From Bradyrhizobium lablabi (GTDB lineage: Bacteria > Pseudomonadota > Alphaproteobacteria > Rhizobiales > Xanthobacteraceae), in NCBI RefSeq assembly GCF_900141755.1, contig NZ_LT670844.1, forward strand, positions 2,542,001 to 2,606,000: a DNA stretch of 64,000 nt, in the 5' to 3' direction. Below are positions 43,281 through 52,159 of this stretch, one piece after another. A program made the position numbers and the translations under genes. How positions within the stretch are numbered: position 1 is the first letter of the stretch; each line of letters begins with the position of its first letter. The notes below the pieces were generated by a model, which saw nothing but the letters and a program-made list of their open reading frames with translations, was not told the origin of the DNA and ran no database searches.

Positions 43281-43451
43281 ATGGATCGATCGACCAAGTT
43301 TACGCTGTGGATCGCCTTCCTGGTGCTGTTCTCGTACTTCGCCTGGTTCTATCTGGACTGCGCCATGGACGAGAGCTGCCATATCGTCTGTACCTATGGC
43401 GGTCGCGGCGGCTGCCACACCGAGCGGAAGCCTGATCTCAAATTGCATTAG
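43281..43451 (+). CDS. Small membrane protein with Cys-rich tail (56 aa)
   Basis: MDRSTKFTLW, one span (IAFLVLFSYFAWFYL), then DCAMDESCHIVCTYGGRGGC and HTERKPDLKLH. Four cysteines in the 19 residues after the span (C27, C33, C37, C45) suggest disulfides on the periplasmic side or a metal site. Hydrophobicity and charge order are coherent over the whole frame. The ribosome-binding site (GGGTGTCC) is weak. Confidence 0.55.
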   Translation: MDRSTKFTLWIAFLVLFSYFAWFYLDCAMDESCHIVCTYGGRGGCHTERKPDLKLH

Positions 43452-43501
43452 CGGACGGGCCGCGCCGGGGCACAACCGCTGCCCCGTCATCCTCGCTTTT
43501 T

Positions 43502-43591
43502 CGTCATGGCCGGGCTTGTCCCGGCCATCCACGTCTTTCTTGCGGTAACCTCGTTAAGACGTGGATGCCCGGGACAGGCCCGGGCATGACG
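43502..43591. repeat. Palindromic repeat CGTCATGGCCGGG ... CCCGGGCATGACG (uninterrupted copy)
   Basis: A roughly 90-bp repeat with GGCCGGG-CTTGT-CCCGGCC and GACGTGGATGCCCGGGACAG...CCCGGGCATGACG arms. The same family is split by the insertion sequence at 55565, so this copy shows the empty-site structure. Confidence 0.8.
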
Positions 43592-43670
43592 AGTTTCGCG
43601 ATACCCGTCCATTCCACTGGCTGCATTTCGAGTCAGACTCCGAGACGGGGACGTACCCTGCTCTAGCGCG

Positions 43671-43856
43671 TCACTTGGCGGGAAACGGCGTGCCGGCGGT
43701 CCGCACCAGCCTGTCGGCTTTGACGAGCACATAATCATTGTCCGGCTGCTGCCGGGCAAAGAAGCTGAAGGCCACGAAGGCCGCGCAAAACAAAAAGCCC
43801 ACCAACATGACCCTCCGGTGCGTGCGCTTGTCGGCGTTGTGAAACGAAATGGACAT
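43671..43856 (-). CDS. Small single-span membrane protein (61 aa)
   Basis: MSISFHNADKRTHRR followed by a span (VMLVGFLFCAAFVAFSFFA) and RQQPDNDYVLVKADRLVRTA. Basic residues before the span and a polar tail fit a type II or signal-anchored peptide. The ribosome-binding site is only moderate. Unknown function. The following stretch to 44288 contains no supported gene. Confidence 0.55.
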   Translation of the reverse strand: MSISFHNADKRTHRRVMLVGFLFCAAFVAFSFFARQQPDNDYVLVKADRLVRTAGTPFPAK

Positions 43857-44288
43857 GGTCCATCACAACCATCGGCAGCGGAGCTAAGCAATCGAAGTCG
43901 GGTCTTAACCTTGCTTTTGAAGGTTACGAACAGAGGCGCATTTGAGGAAAAGTGGCGGGATTGAAGATATGGCCATGGCGCAATACGAAAAACGGTACCT
44001 CTCACCCAAACGGGGGATGAGACTCACAGGTGTCCCATGGCATTTCTAGGATGCCGGGATTTAAGTACCCGACCACGGAAGCCAACGTCCGCCGAGCGAT
44101 TATATTCCGCTCAGGCGGCGTTTTCGCGTTTCAACGAGCATATGGAAGTATTCGTCGAGCTCGCAGGAGGAAGTGCTCTTCAATGACGATCTTCTGCATG
44201 TCTGATCCTGGCGTTATTGGATGCTATCCATTCCTGAACAGTCCATGGCGGAAAACTCTAGCTGTTCGAGTGACGCCAGACGCTCCCC

Positions 44289-44450
44289 CTATCCCGCCCT
44301 CGCGACAAGCGCTGTGAGCAAAAGACTTAGAGTTAGCCCGATAGACGACATCATGAGCACGGGCATAAAAGTTTCGAAATCGAATTCCCGATGGGCGTCA
44401 GCTGTTCGGCGGCGAAATCCGTGTACGTCTGTCTGCATTGTCACCGTCAT
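44289..44450 (-). CDS. Small membrane protein (about 53 aa)
   Basis: A minus-strand frame reads MTVTMQTDVHGFRRRTADAH, then REFDFETFMPVLMMSSIGLT and a hydrophobic LSLLLTALVARAG end. One span with a basic and acidic N-terminus. Starts at 44450 or 44438 are both possible (GGGAGA is very close to the first), so expression is uncertain. Confidence 0.4.
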   Translation of the reverse strand: MTVTMQTDVHGFRRRTADAHREFDFETFMPVLMMSSIGLTLSLLLTALVARAG

Positions 44451-44568
44451 TCTCCCGGAAGGCTTGCTCCACGACGCGGAGAATGATCGAGCAATTAGCT
44501 GAGGACAGAATTAGTAAAATGTGTCCTCGAGGTGGTCTCTTTATGTATTGCAAAATGTGCCGAAAACC

Positions 44569-45882
44569 TCATCTCACCTTCAGCGCCGGCTTTGTCACCC
44601 CATCGAGCCCCGTCAGCATCAGAATCGTCAGCAGCGCGTTTTGCGGGCCGAGGTAGCCGTCGACCTGCCGGTACCATTCGTTGCGCGAGTGCCAGTTGCC
44701 GCCCTCGCCGCCGCCGCCGATGGTGACGGCGGGGATGCCGAGCGACATCGCCAGGTTGGAATCGGTCGAGGAGCCGGCAAAGGTGACGTGCGGCGCGCGG
44801 GTCAAAATCGTCATCGAGCGTTGCGCCGCCTGCACGATCGGGGAATCCAGCGCGACGATGCCGGCGGGCCGGTCGCCGATCAGTTTTATCTCGACCGTCA
44901 TCTTGTCGGATTTCCAGCGCGCGTTTTCTTCCACCACCGCCTGTTTGACGAGATCGAGCAGGCGGGCTTCGAGCTTTAGAAGCTCCTCCGTCGAATTCGA
45001 GCGCATGTCGACCGCCATCCGTGCCTCGCTGGCGATGGCGTTGACGGAGGTGCCGCCGCGGACGGTGCCGACGGTGAAGGTGGTCTTGGGATCGGACGGC
45101 GTCTCGAGATCGGCGATTTTTGCAATGGCCCGACCCATGGCGTGGATCGCGCTCGGCAGGCCAAACTCCTGGAAGGAATGGCCGCCGGGACCCTTGAAAA
45201 TCATCTCGTAGCGATGGCTTCCCGTCCCCTGGTTGACGACATGCGAGATGCCGAGCCCGTCGATCGAAATGAATCCGTCGATATCGGTGTGGTCGCGGAA
45301 CAGCGCCTTGACGCCGCGGAGATTGCCGAGCTCTTCCTCGCCGACGGTGCCGACGAACAGGACATCGCCGACGGTCGCGATATCGTTGCTATTGATCGCC
45401 TTGACCAGTGACAGCAGCACCGCGAGACCGCGGGAATCGTCGCCGATGCCCGGCGCCAGGATGACGCCGTCCTTTTCCTTGACGGTGACGTCGGTGCCTT
45501 CGGGAAACACCGTGTCGAGATGCGCCGACACCACGAGTTTCGGTCGCCCGCCGCCGGTCCCCTTGCGCAACGCGATCACATTGCCTTCGGTATCGATCGC
45601 GGCATCCTTGAAGCCGAGTTCATGCATCCGCTTCAGGAAATAGTCGGCCCGGACTGTTTCCTTGTAGGGCGGCGCCGGTATCTCGGTGATGCGCTTCTGC
45701 TCGGCGAAGGCGTTGTCGTCATCGGCCCTGATGTCGTCGAGCGCCTTTGTCACCTTGGGATTGGTGAGGATAGCCTCAACCGCCGGTCCCGGCGCGGGGG
45801 TTTCCGCAACGGCCTGTTGCGCCAAAGACACAGCCGACAAGATAGCGATCGCGAAGATCGATCGTGCGCACGCGATTTTCAT
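44569..45882 (-). CDS. Exported M20 family metallopeptidase
   Basis: A 437-residue dizinc peptidase of the M20/M28 group (ArgE/DapE/CPG2, peptidase T-like). After a signal peptide ([21 protein letters not shown]) come metal ligands in [24 protein letters not shown] and [14 protein letters not shown], a dimerisation lid domain ([20 protein letters not shown]) and [18 protein letters not shown]. It probably acts on small peptides or N-acyl amino acids in the periplasm. The ATG at 45882 is chosen because it opens the signal peptide. Confidence 0.85.
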   Translation of the reverse strand: MKIACARSIFAIAILSAVSLAQQAVAETPAPGPAVEAILTNPKVTKALDDIRADDDNAFAEQKRITEIPAPPYKETVRADYFLKRMHELGFKDAAIDTEGNVIALRKGTGGGRPKLVVSAHLDTVFPEGTDVTVKEKDGVILAPGIGDDSRGLAVLLSLVKAINSNDIATVGDVLFVGTVGEEELGNLRGVKALFRDHTDIDGFISIDGLGISHVVNQGTGSHRYEMIFKGPGGHSFQEFGLPSAIHAMGRAIAKIADLETPSDPKTTFTVGTVRGGTSVNAIASEARMAVDMRSNSTEELLKLEARLLDLVKQAVVEENARWKSDKMTVEIKLIGDRPAGIVALDSPIVQAAQRSMTILTRAPHVTFAGSSTDSNLAMSLGIPAVTIGGGGEGGNWHSRNEWYRQVDGYLGPQNALLTILMLTGLDGVTKPALKVR

Positions 45883-46017
45883 TGGCAGCCCCCCATTTCC
45901 TCGGTCCTCACTCAAATCCCAATTCGTCAGAGGTGCCATTGTTTTTGGCAAACGTCAAAAGCATCAGTCAACGCCGCATCTTAGCGGTTCTTCTTAGCGT
46001 CGCTGCCCGGGCAGCAC

Positions 46018-46088
46018 GTCATCCCCGCGGAAAGCGGGGATCCAGTAAACGCCGGTGGTTACTGGACCCCCGCTTTCGCGGGGGTGAC
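46018..46088. repeat. Palindromic repeat GTCATCCCCGCGGAAAGCGGGG ... GGGGTGAC
   Basis: Two nested hairpins: CCCCGCGGAAAGCGGGG and CCCCGCTTTCGCGGGGG, joined by ATCCAGTA/TACTGGA arms. It lies in the divergent gap 45883-46290 between the M20 peptidase and the phosphoesterase; no gene is seen in that gap. Confidence 0.75.
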
Positions 46089-46290
46089 CGCATTACGCGG
46101 GGTCACAGCAGTAGCTGTTTCATCGTCCCTGTCAGCCACGCCATCCGACTCGGCCGGCGCCGTCGTCATCCTGTAACGGAACTGACATTTGCGCGAAGCA
46201 CGACTGACATGTCGGACACTTAGCTTCGATTTGTTCGCGCTTCGCCGAACAACATCCGCACATTTTCAAATTTTCGAACAGGAGACGTCA

Positions 46291-48315
46291 ATGCTCAAGC
46301 AAACGACGAAACGTCTACGCGATCGTACGGTCGTGACCGCCGCGATCTTGTCACTGATGGCACCTCACGCTTACGCGGCCCAGCCGATCGGCGGAGCTCA
46401 TGCCAACGACAAGAAGACCGACAGCCCGATCAAGCACGTCATCGTCATCATTGGCGAAAACCGCACCTTCGACCATGTTTTCGCGACTTACGAGCCGCGC
46501 GCGGGCGAGCATGTCGACAATCTCCTGTCCAAGGGCATCATCAAGGAAGACGGCTCGCCGGGCCCGAACTACGCCAAGGCGAAGCAGTTCTCGACCACGG
46601 TCAGCAATTTTTACTCGATCAATCCCACGCTGAAGACCGCCTACGACAATTCGACCAACAAGCTGCAGGCGCCGGGAACCTCCTACGCGCCAAAGACCTG
46701 CTACACCACGGTCGAACTGGCTTCGCTCAACGGTCCGGGCTGCCTCTCCACGCTGTCGGAGGCCAAGCGGGGCGATTACGGCCTGAGCAAGGGGGATCTG
46801 CCGCTATTGACGACAGGCGCGACCGGCATTGCGGGCGGATCGCCCGATACCCGCATCCTCGACTACGCCAACTTGCCGAACGGCCCCTATCCGCTGGTGA
46901 CGCTGCCGGCTGGCGAAGACGAAACCTCGAGCCTCTACAAGACCTACGGCGGCAGCCCGGTGCACCGCTTCTATCAGATGTGGCAGCAGCTCGACTGCGA
47001 CGCCGCCAAGGTGACCGCCAGCAATCCGAGCGGATGCCAGGCCGACCTGTTCCCGTTCGTCGAGATGACGGTCTCCTCCGGCAGCAACGGCAATCCGGTG
47101 CCGAAGCCCCTAGCGGAAGGCGATATCGCGATGGGCTTCTACAACGTCGCCAGGGGCGACGCGCCCTATTTGACCAAGCTCGCCCGCGAGTTCACGCTCA
47201 ACGACAATTACCATCAGGCGGTGATGGGCGGAACCTACGCCAACCACATGATGATCGGCTATGCCGGCTCGCTCTATTACGCCGACCAGAACGGCGATCC
47301 CGCGACCCCGCCCCCCAATCAGATCGAGAACCCCAATCCGGCGCCGAACACCAACAATTGGTACGCCAATGACGGTTACGGCGGCGGCAGCTACACCAAC
47401 TGCTCCGACCCCTCACAGCCGGGCGTCGCGGCGATCGTCAATTATCTGACTGCCGTCCATGTGCCGGCGGACTGCGCGCCGGGCGCCTATTACCTGCTCA
47501 ACAACTACGTCCCGGCTTACATCGGCAGCGGCGTCACCGATCCGGTCAACAACGGCCAGTTCACGCTGCCGCCGGTGATCAAGCAGAAGCACATCGGCGA
47601 CGAGCTGACCGCGGCCAGCGTGTCGTGGGCGTATTTCGGCGAGCGCTGGAACGACTTCAAGACCGCCCCCGGCGAGGGCGTGCAGTTCGGAGCGCTCGAC
47701 CCGATCGCGTATCTCTATTGCAACATCTGCAACCCGTTCCTCTACTCCGCTTCGGTCATGACCAACCAGGCGCAGCGCGATGCGCATATGAAGGACACGC
47801 TCGATCTCTATGACGCCATCGAAAACGGCAGCCTGCCGGCGGTGTCGTTCGTGAAGCCGAGCACCTTCAACGACGGCCATCCGTCCTCGTCCAGGGTCGA
47901 TCTGTTCGAATCCTTCACCAAGAACATCATCGACAAGGTGCAGGCCAACCAGGATCTCTGGGAATCGACCGCGATCCTGGTCACCGTCGACGAAGGCGGC
48001 GGCTATTACGACTCAGGCTACGTCCAGCCGCTCGACTATTTCGGCGACGGAACACGCATCCCGCTGATTGTGGTGTCGAAATATTCGCAAGGCGGACACG
48101 TCTCGCATGAATATTCCGACCATGCCTCGATCCCGAAATTCATCGAACGGAACTGGGATCTGCCGAAACTCTCCAAGTACAGCCGGGACAATCTGCCGAA
48201 CCCGAAGACGTCGGATGATAACCCGTACGTTCCGACCAACCGGCCGGCGCTCGGCGATCTCTTCGGCAATTTCCAGTTCGGGGATCGCGACGACCATCAT
48301 CACGGCGACAATTGA
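46291..48315 (+). CDS. Secreted phosphoesterase (phospholipase C / AcpA family)
   Basis: A 674-residue exported enzyme of the phosphoesterase family (PF04185 type: phospholipase C, acid phosphatase). Signal peptide about 1-31 (ILSLMAPHAYA). Metal and catalytic motifs: HVIVIIGENRTFDHVFATY at the mature N-terminus, NDNYHQAVMGGTYANHMM, and TVDEGGGYYDSGYVQPLDYF near the end. AGGAGA lies 6 bases before the ATG at 46291. It is probably periplasmic or secreted and releases phosphate from lipids or other esters. No Tat motif is obvious. Confidence 0.85.
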   Translation: MLKQTTKRLRDRTVVTAAILSLMAPHAYAAQPIGGAHANDKKTDSPIKHVIVIIGENRTFDHVFATYEPRAGEHVDNLLSKGIIKEDGSPGPNYAKAKQFSTTVSNFYSINPTLKTAYDNSTNKLQAPGTSYAPKTCYTTVELASLNGPGCLSTLSEAKRGDYGLSKGDLPLLTTGATGIAGGSPDTRILDYANLPNGPYPLVTLPAGEDETSSLYKTYGGSPVHRFYQMWQQLDCDAAKVTASNPSGCQADLFPFVEMTVSSGSNGNPVPKPLAEGDIAMGFYNVARGDAPYLTKLAREFTLNDNYHQAVMGGTYANHMMIGYAGSLYYADQNGDPATPPPNQIENPNPAPNTNNWYANDGYGGGSYTNCSDPSQPGVAAIVNYLTAVHVPADCAPGAYYLLNNYVPAYIGSGVTDPVNNGQFTLPPVIKQKHIGDELTAASVSWAYFGERWNDFKTAPGEGVQFGALDPIAYLYCNICNPFLYSASVMTNQAQRDAHMKDTLDLYDAIENGSLPAVSFVKPSTFNDGHPSSSRVDLFESFTKNIIDKVQANQDLWESTAILVTVDEGGGYYDSGYVQPLDYFGDGTRIPLIVVSKYSQGGHVSHEYSDHASIPKFIERNWDLPKLSKYSRDNLPNPKTSDDNPYVPTNRPALGDLFGNFQFGDRDDHHHGDN

Positions 48316-48321
48316 TGGACG

Positions 48322-48352
48322 AAGGCTGTTCCCTCTTGAGGGGACAGCCTTT
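48322..48352 (+). terminator. Phosphoesterase terminator
   Basis: AAGGCTGTTCCCTC-TTGA-GGGGACAGCCTT forms a long stem with one bulge, 7 bases beyond the stop codon, with a short T-rich tail. Confidence 0.7.
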
Positions 48353-48418
48353 CATCTCACACAACTCTGGAAGGCCGGATTTCGCTTCCGGCCTTTGCCT
48401 TTGCCATGGAGTGACACT

Positions 48419-49984
48419 TTGAGAATAACCGCGCCGCTGCGAGCCAATCTAACGCCGATCCATGAAGCGCGAGACGCCTTTGCCCGCGGCGACCTGGCGA
48501 CGACCGAGCGGATTTGCGCCGAGGTCCTCGCGCGCACGCCGGACGATGGAACCGCCTGGGCGCTGTTGACCGAGACTGCGTTGCGGCGCGGGCGCCCCGA
48601 GGCGGCCCTCATCTGTGCCGACCGCGCGGTCGCGCTGCGGCCAAAGGATCCGATCGCGCTCATCCTGCGCGCCAAATGCCGCTTCGTTTCCGGCGAGGCG
48701 CGCGGCGCGCTCGAGGCCGCTGAGGCGGCTTCCGCGATCACCGACAACGCCCCCGAAACGCAGGACGCGTGTGGGGCCATGTTCGGCCTGCTCGGGCTGC
48801 ATCAGAGGGCAAAGCAATTCTTCCTGCGCGCGGTCGCGGCCCGTCCCGATGTGCCGCAATATCTGTTCAATCTGGCCGCGACCGAGCGCATGACCGGGGC
48901 GCTGGAGGAGGCCGAAGCGCATTGCGACGCGGCAATTGCGCTCGACCGGCATTACGGTCTTGCGCATTATCTGCGCTCGGACCTGCGCATCCAGAGCGCC
49001 GAGCGCAACCATATCGCGGAAATGGAGCGGCTGGTCGGCGAAGGCCGGCTGGCGGGCCCGAGCGAAGTGATGCTGCGGTTTGCGCTCGGCAAGGAATATG
49101 AGGACCTCGAGCGCCACGACCGCGCCTTCGATCATGTCGATGCCGCCTGCCATCTGCAGCACCGCCTGGTCGCGCACGATCATGCGGCCGAAATCGCCGA
49201 GATCGACCGCATCATCCAGACCCACACGCGAGGCTGGATCGCCGCCGCCCCGCAAGGGCATGCCGCTGCTGCTCCCGTGCTCGTCGCAGGATTGCCGCGC
49301 ACCGGCACAACGCTGGTCGAGCGTATCATCGCCAGCCACCCGGCGATGCGCTCGGCGGGGGAAACCAGCGCGTTCGCGACCGAGCTGCGCCGCGCCATCA
49401 AGGACAATTCAGGCGGCGGCGATCCGGCCGCGCTCGGCCGGCGCTATGTCGACAGCGTGACGGCGTTCCGCGTACCGCGGGAATCGCGTTTCCTCGACAA
49501 GACACTGCAGAACTACCTCTATTGCGGCCTCATTCATACCGCGCTGCCGGCGGCGAAAATCATTTTGGTGCAGCGGCACCCGATGGATTCGTGCTGGGCG
49601 ATCTACAAGGCGCATTTTCAGGGCAAGTTCGCGTTCTCCTATCATCAGATCGAACTCGCGGAATATTATTTGGCCTATCGCCGGCTTTCGCGGCACTGGC
49701 GGGCGACATTGCCGCCCGAGGCGCTTTTGGAAATCAATTACGAGGACATCATTAGGGATCAGGCGGCGGCGAGCCGGCGGCTGATCGACTTTGTCGGACT
49801 TTCCTGGGACGAGGAGGTGTTGCGGTTTCACGAAAGCCCGGCGCCGTCGTCGACCGCGAGCGCCGTCCAGGTGCGGCGGCCGATCTATTCGTCGTCGGTC
49901 GGCAAATGGCGGCACCATGCGGACCGGCTGGCGCCGCTGCGCGCGCGGCTGGCGCGGGAGATTCCGGAAGCGGAATTGGCGTGA
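48419..49984 (+). CDS. TPR domain-sulfotransferase fusion protein
   Basis: A 521-residue protein. Residues 10-250 form TPR units (ARDAFARGDLATTERICAEVL, ALICADRAVALRPKDPIALI). Residues 285-515 are a PAPS-dependent sulfotransferase with the 5'-phosphosulfate loop GLPRTGTTLVERI (291-303) and the 3'-phosphate region IILVQRHPMDSCWAIYKAHF. It would transfer sulfate to a sugar, peptide or lipid acceptor, with TPRs selecting the partner. The start is taken as TTG at 48419 because GGAG lies 8 bases upstream; the frame upstream overlaps the phosphoesterase and is not credible. No PAPS synthase is nearby. Confidence 0.8.
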   Translation: MRITAPLRANLTPIHEARDAFARGDLATTERICAEVLARTPDDGTAWALLTETALRRGRPEAALICADRAVALRPKDPIALILRAKCRFVSGEARGALEAAEAASAITDNAPETQDACGAMFGLLGLHQRAKQFFLRAVAARPDVPQYLFNLAATERMTGALEEAEAHCDAAIALDRHYGLAHYLRSDLRIQSAERNHIAEMERLVGEGRLAGPSEVMLRFALGKEYEDLERHDRAFDHVDAACHLQHRLVAHDHAAEIAEIDRIIQTHTRGWIAAAPQGHAAAAPVLVAGLPRTGTTLVERIIASHPAMRSAGETSAFATELRRAIKDNSGGGDPAALGRRYVDSVTAFRVPRESRFLDKTLQNYLYCGLIHTALPAAKIILVQRHPMDSCWAIYKAHFQGKFAFSYHQIELAEYYLAYRRLSRHWRATLPPEALLEINYEDIIRDQAAASRRLIDFVGLSWDEEVLRFHESPAPSSTASAVQVRRPIYSSSVGKWRHHADRLAPLRARLAREIPEAELA

Positions 49985-49999
49985 GATGGTGGCAGCGAT

Positions 50000-50046
50000 C
50001 GATCACTTCTCCCTCGCCCCGCTCTTCGCGGGGAGAGGGTTGGGGT
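50000..50046. repeat. Left part of a split palindromic repeat (CCCTCGCCCCGC...GGGGAGAGGGTTGGGGT)
   Basis: The family is the same as the intact repeat at 63235. The sequence continues at 51403 beyond the inserted element; AGGGTTGGGGT is present on both sides as the target duplication. Confidence 0.7.
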
Positions 50047-51402
50047 CATTTGCGCTAGGTTAAGCGTGCGTTGAGATAGTCGCATTGTTTTCGGCGTCGG
50101 CGCGGTGGCTCACAGAGGTGACGGCGGATTTTGGTGAAGAGGTTGCAGACAGTTTGCCACAGGAGTGGGCCGCGAATGGCGGCGCAAATGGTGGCGAGGG
50201 CTATCTTCATGAGACGCCAGCGCGATCGGCTTGCGCGTGGTGCCGGGTCCAGAGGGGGAAGAGTCCGGGACTTGCCCGGCAATCTGTTCGGCGATGATGG
50301 CGACGATCAGCCTTGCGTAGATCCATGCTCGCGCGAGTTCAGGCTTCTTGGCCGGCAGCAGATCGAGGCCGGCCAGGCTTTTGAACCTTTTGAACGCCAG
50401 CTCGATTTGCCAGCGAAAGCGATAAAGGGCGAGGATCTCGGACGGCGGGAAGGCGGCGACCGGCAGCGAGGTCAGGAGAAGAATGTACTTCGCCGCCTCG
50501 AGACTGCGCGGGTCGGGTTGCCGGCCGCGCTTCTTGGCGTCTTTGAGCAGACGCTTCTGCTCGGCTTGCGCCTGTTCCGGGTCCTTGCGTCGAATAATGA
50601 GGCGCAGCATCAGCGGCTCCGGTGGTGGAGACCCCGTGATGCCTTCGTGGATGCGAACCTGCACCTCGCTTAGCTGTTCGGCCTGAGCGGCAAGTGCGGC
50701 AAAGAGATCGAAAGGCTCGCCGTTCGCCTGCAACAGGCGTAACGAGTTCCAGCCGGTCCGCACGATGAAGTCTGCACCGGCCTCCACCACGGGCCGCAGA
50801 TCGCGCGGTCGCGCATAGTAGCGATCACCCAGCACGATATCGCCCGGCCGGTAGGTGAGGCGCTGAAGGTTCTCGGCACCATACCCGTCGGTCAACTCGA
50901 GCTGATCGACTTGACCCGTTGCCAGGTCGTAGCCGACATGCAGGCGCCATGTCGTGCGGTCAGCTCCCGGTTGGCAGATCGACGTTCCATCCAATGCACG
51001 CAAGCGATACCCGGCCCAGCGTCCAGCGGGTACTTTTGCCTGTTCGGCAATCAGCGCAGCCACAATGTCGCCGAGCCAAGGCGCTGCTTTGCACAGCCGA
51101 TCGAGCAGGGATGGGTCGGACAAGCTGACGATCCCGCCGGCCTCAGCCCACGCACAGGTCTCGCGCAGCGACATTCCGAGGCCTCCATAGGCCAGCGCCA
51201 GCCGCAACAGCGTTTCAGCGTTCTTGATTTCCCGCGCCCGCGTGAAGGCGCCTCGCGCCCGCGCCGTTGCTTCCACGTCAAAATCCGCCGGAAGGCGCGC
51301 GCTCACCTCCGGCCAGTGATCCAAAATCTCAGGGCGAATCTTCATCCCAAGCTTGAATCATATCGCGATTCCTTGTGTCCAGAGCTAAACCTAGCGCAAA
51401 TG
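50047..51402. mobile_element. IS4-family insertion sequence (1356 bp)
   Basis: Terminal inverted repeats CATTTGCGCTAGGTTAAGC (left) and CATTTGCGCTAGGTTTAGC (right, read inward) differ at one base. An 11-bp duplication AGGGTTGGGGT flanks the element at 50036-50046 and 51403-51413. One transposase gene fills the interior on the minus strand. Lengths of ends and duplication fit IS4-family elements. It landed inside a palindromic intergenic repeat and breaks no gene. Confidence 0.9.
50110..51345 (-). CDS. IS4-family transposase, C-terminus frameshifted
   Basis: A 411-residue DDE transposase: first Asp in RALDGTSICQPG, second Asp in IVLGDRYYARP, and the YREK-type box YRFRWQIELAFKRFK with the catalytic Glu. 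The natural C-terminus appears to lie in another frame (LDPAPRASRSRWRLMK..., CNLFTKIRRHLCEPP...) that ends at 50055 just inside the inverted repeat. One missing base in the five-G run at 50254-50258 accounts for the switch, leaving about 50 unrelated residues here. The catalytic core is intact, so activity is uncertain. Confidence 0.85.
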   Translation of the reverse strand: MKIRPEILDHWPEVSARLPADFDVEATARARGAFTRAREIKNAETLLRLALAYGGLGMSLRETCAWAEAGGIVSLSDPSLLDRLCKAAPWLGDIVAALIAEQAKVPAGRWAGYRLRALDGTSICQPGADRTTWRLHVGYDLATGQVDQLELTDGYGAENLQRLTYRPGDIVLGDRYYARPRDLRPVVEAGADFIVRTGWNSLRLLQANGEPFDLFAALAAQAEQLSEVQVRIHEGITGSPPPEPLMLRLIIRRKDPEQAQAEQKRLLKDAKKRGRQPDPRSLEAAKYILLLTSLPVAAFPPSEILALYRFRWQIELAFKRFKSLAGLDLLPAKKPELARAWIYARLIVAIIAEQIAGQVPDSSPSGPGTTRKPIALASHEDSPRHHLRRHSRPTPVANCLQPLHQNPPSPL

Positions 51403-51412
51403 AGGGTTGGGG

Positions 51413-51528
51413 TGAGGGGCTGCCTCCGCAAATTCCGAACAGAGACGCGCGCGGTGAGTCCCCCTCACCCGGATTGCATCTCCGATGCAATCCGACCTCT
51501 CCCCGCAAGCGGGGCGAGGTGAGCGACA
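51413..51528. repeat. Right part of the split palindromic repeat
   Basis: Continues GAGGGGCTGCCTCCGC and ends CGACCTCTCCCCGCAAGCGGGG, pairing with the left part before 50046. It directly precedes the stop of the nuclease-like gene. Confidence 0.6.
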
Positions 51529-52035
51529 CTACCCCAGCCCGATCTCCTTCAGCCGCTCGGAAAACCAGCCGGACATCGGCTTGTCGATGACGCCGCCGGC
51601 ATAGACGTCGGAGACGACGCTGTTCTTGCCCAGCACGAGAAAAACCCCGATCCAGTAGGCGAACCACAGATGCGGGTCGGTCAGCGCGCGCAGCTTGTGC
51701 TGGTCGTGTTCCGGCGGCTGATGGTTAGAGGCCTTGCGCACCTCGATCGCGAGCAGATTGTTGGGGATCGCGCGCTGGTGGACGACGATGTCGGGATAGA
51801 CCGATTTGCCCAGATGATCGTCGGTCGAGACGATGGTTCCATGCGGCAGCCGCAGCGTCCGCTCGCCCAGTTTGTCGTAATCGCAATCGACGTCCCAGCC
51901 GGAAAACTGCTTTTCCAGATGCACCGCGAGCCGATGCGTCAGCGCGCGCTCGCCGAGATCCTTTTCCAGCAGGAAAGTCTCGTGCGCGTAGAATTCGGCA
52001 AGCCCGGCTAAGACCTTGTTCATCTCGGTCTGCAT
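51529..52035 (-). CDS. Hypothetical protein with a PD-(D/E)XK nuclease-like core
   Basis: A 168-residue soluble protein. The stretch VYPDIVVHQR, followed 11 residues later by LLAIEVRKAS, gives the Asp...Glu-x-(R/K) spacing of PD-(D/E)xK nuclease folds, with ALTHRLAVHLEKQF as a preceding helix. No family name is recalled, so nuclease activity is only suggested. GGAGGGGAGG upstream of the ATG at 52035 is a strong ribosome-binding site. It is flanked by repeats on both sides. Confidence 0.55.
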   Translation of the reverse strand: MQTEMNKVLAGLAEFYAHETFLLEKDLGERALTHRLAVHLEKQFSGWDVDCDYDKLGERTLRLPHGTIVSTDDHLGKSVYPDIVVHQRAIPNNLLAIEVRKASNHQPPEHDQHKLRALTDPHLWFAYWIGVFLVLGKNSVVSDVYAGGVIDKPMSGWFSERLKEIGLG

Positions 52036-52049
52036 GCTGCCTCCCCTCC

Positions 52050-52124
52050 GTCATTGCGAGCGGAGCGAAGCAATCCACAGCCACTATGCCGTGCCATGGA
52101 TTGCTTCGCTACGCTCGCAATGAC
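52050..52124. repeat. Palindromic repeat GTCATTGCGAGCGGAGCG ... CGCTCGCAATGAC
   Basis: A 75-bp near-perfect palindrome with GCAATCCA/TGGATTGC inner arms. It is of the widely dispersed GTCATTGCGAGCG type, located between two minus-strand genes, where it may act as a transcriptional or mRNA-stability element. Confidence 0.8.
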
Positions 52125-52159
52125 GGCCTTATTTTATCGTAAGCTCTTTCCGCCCATCC

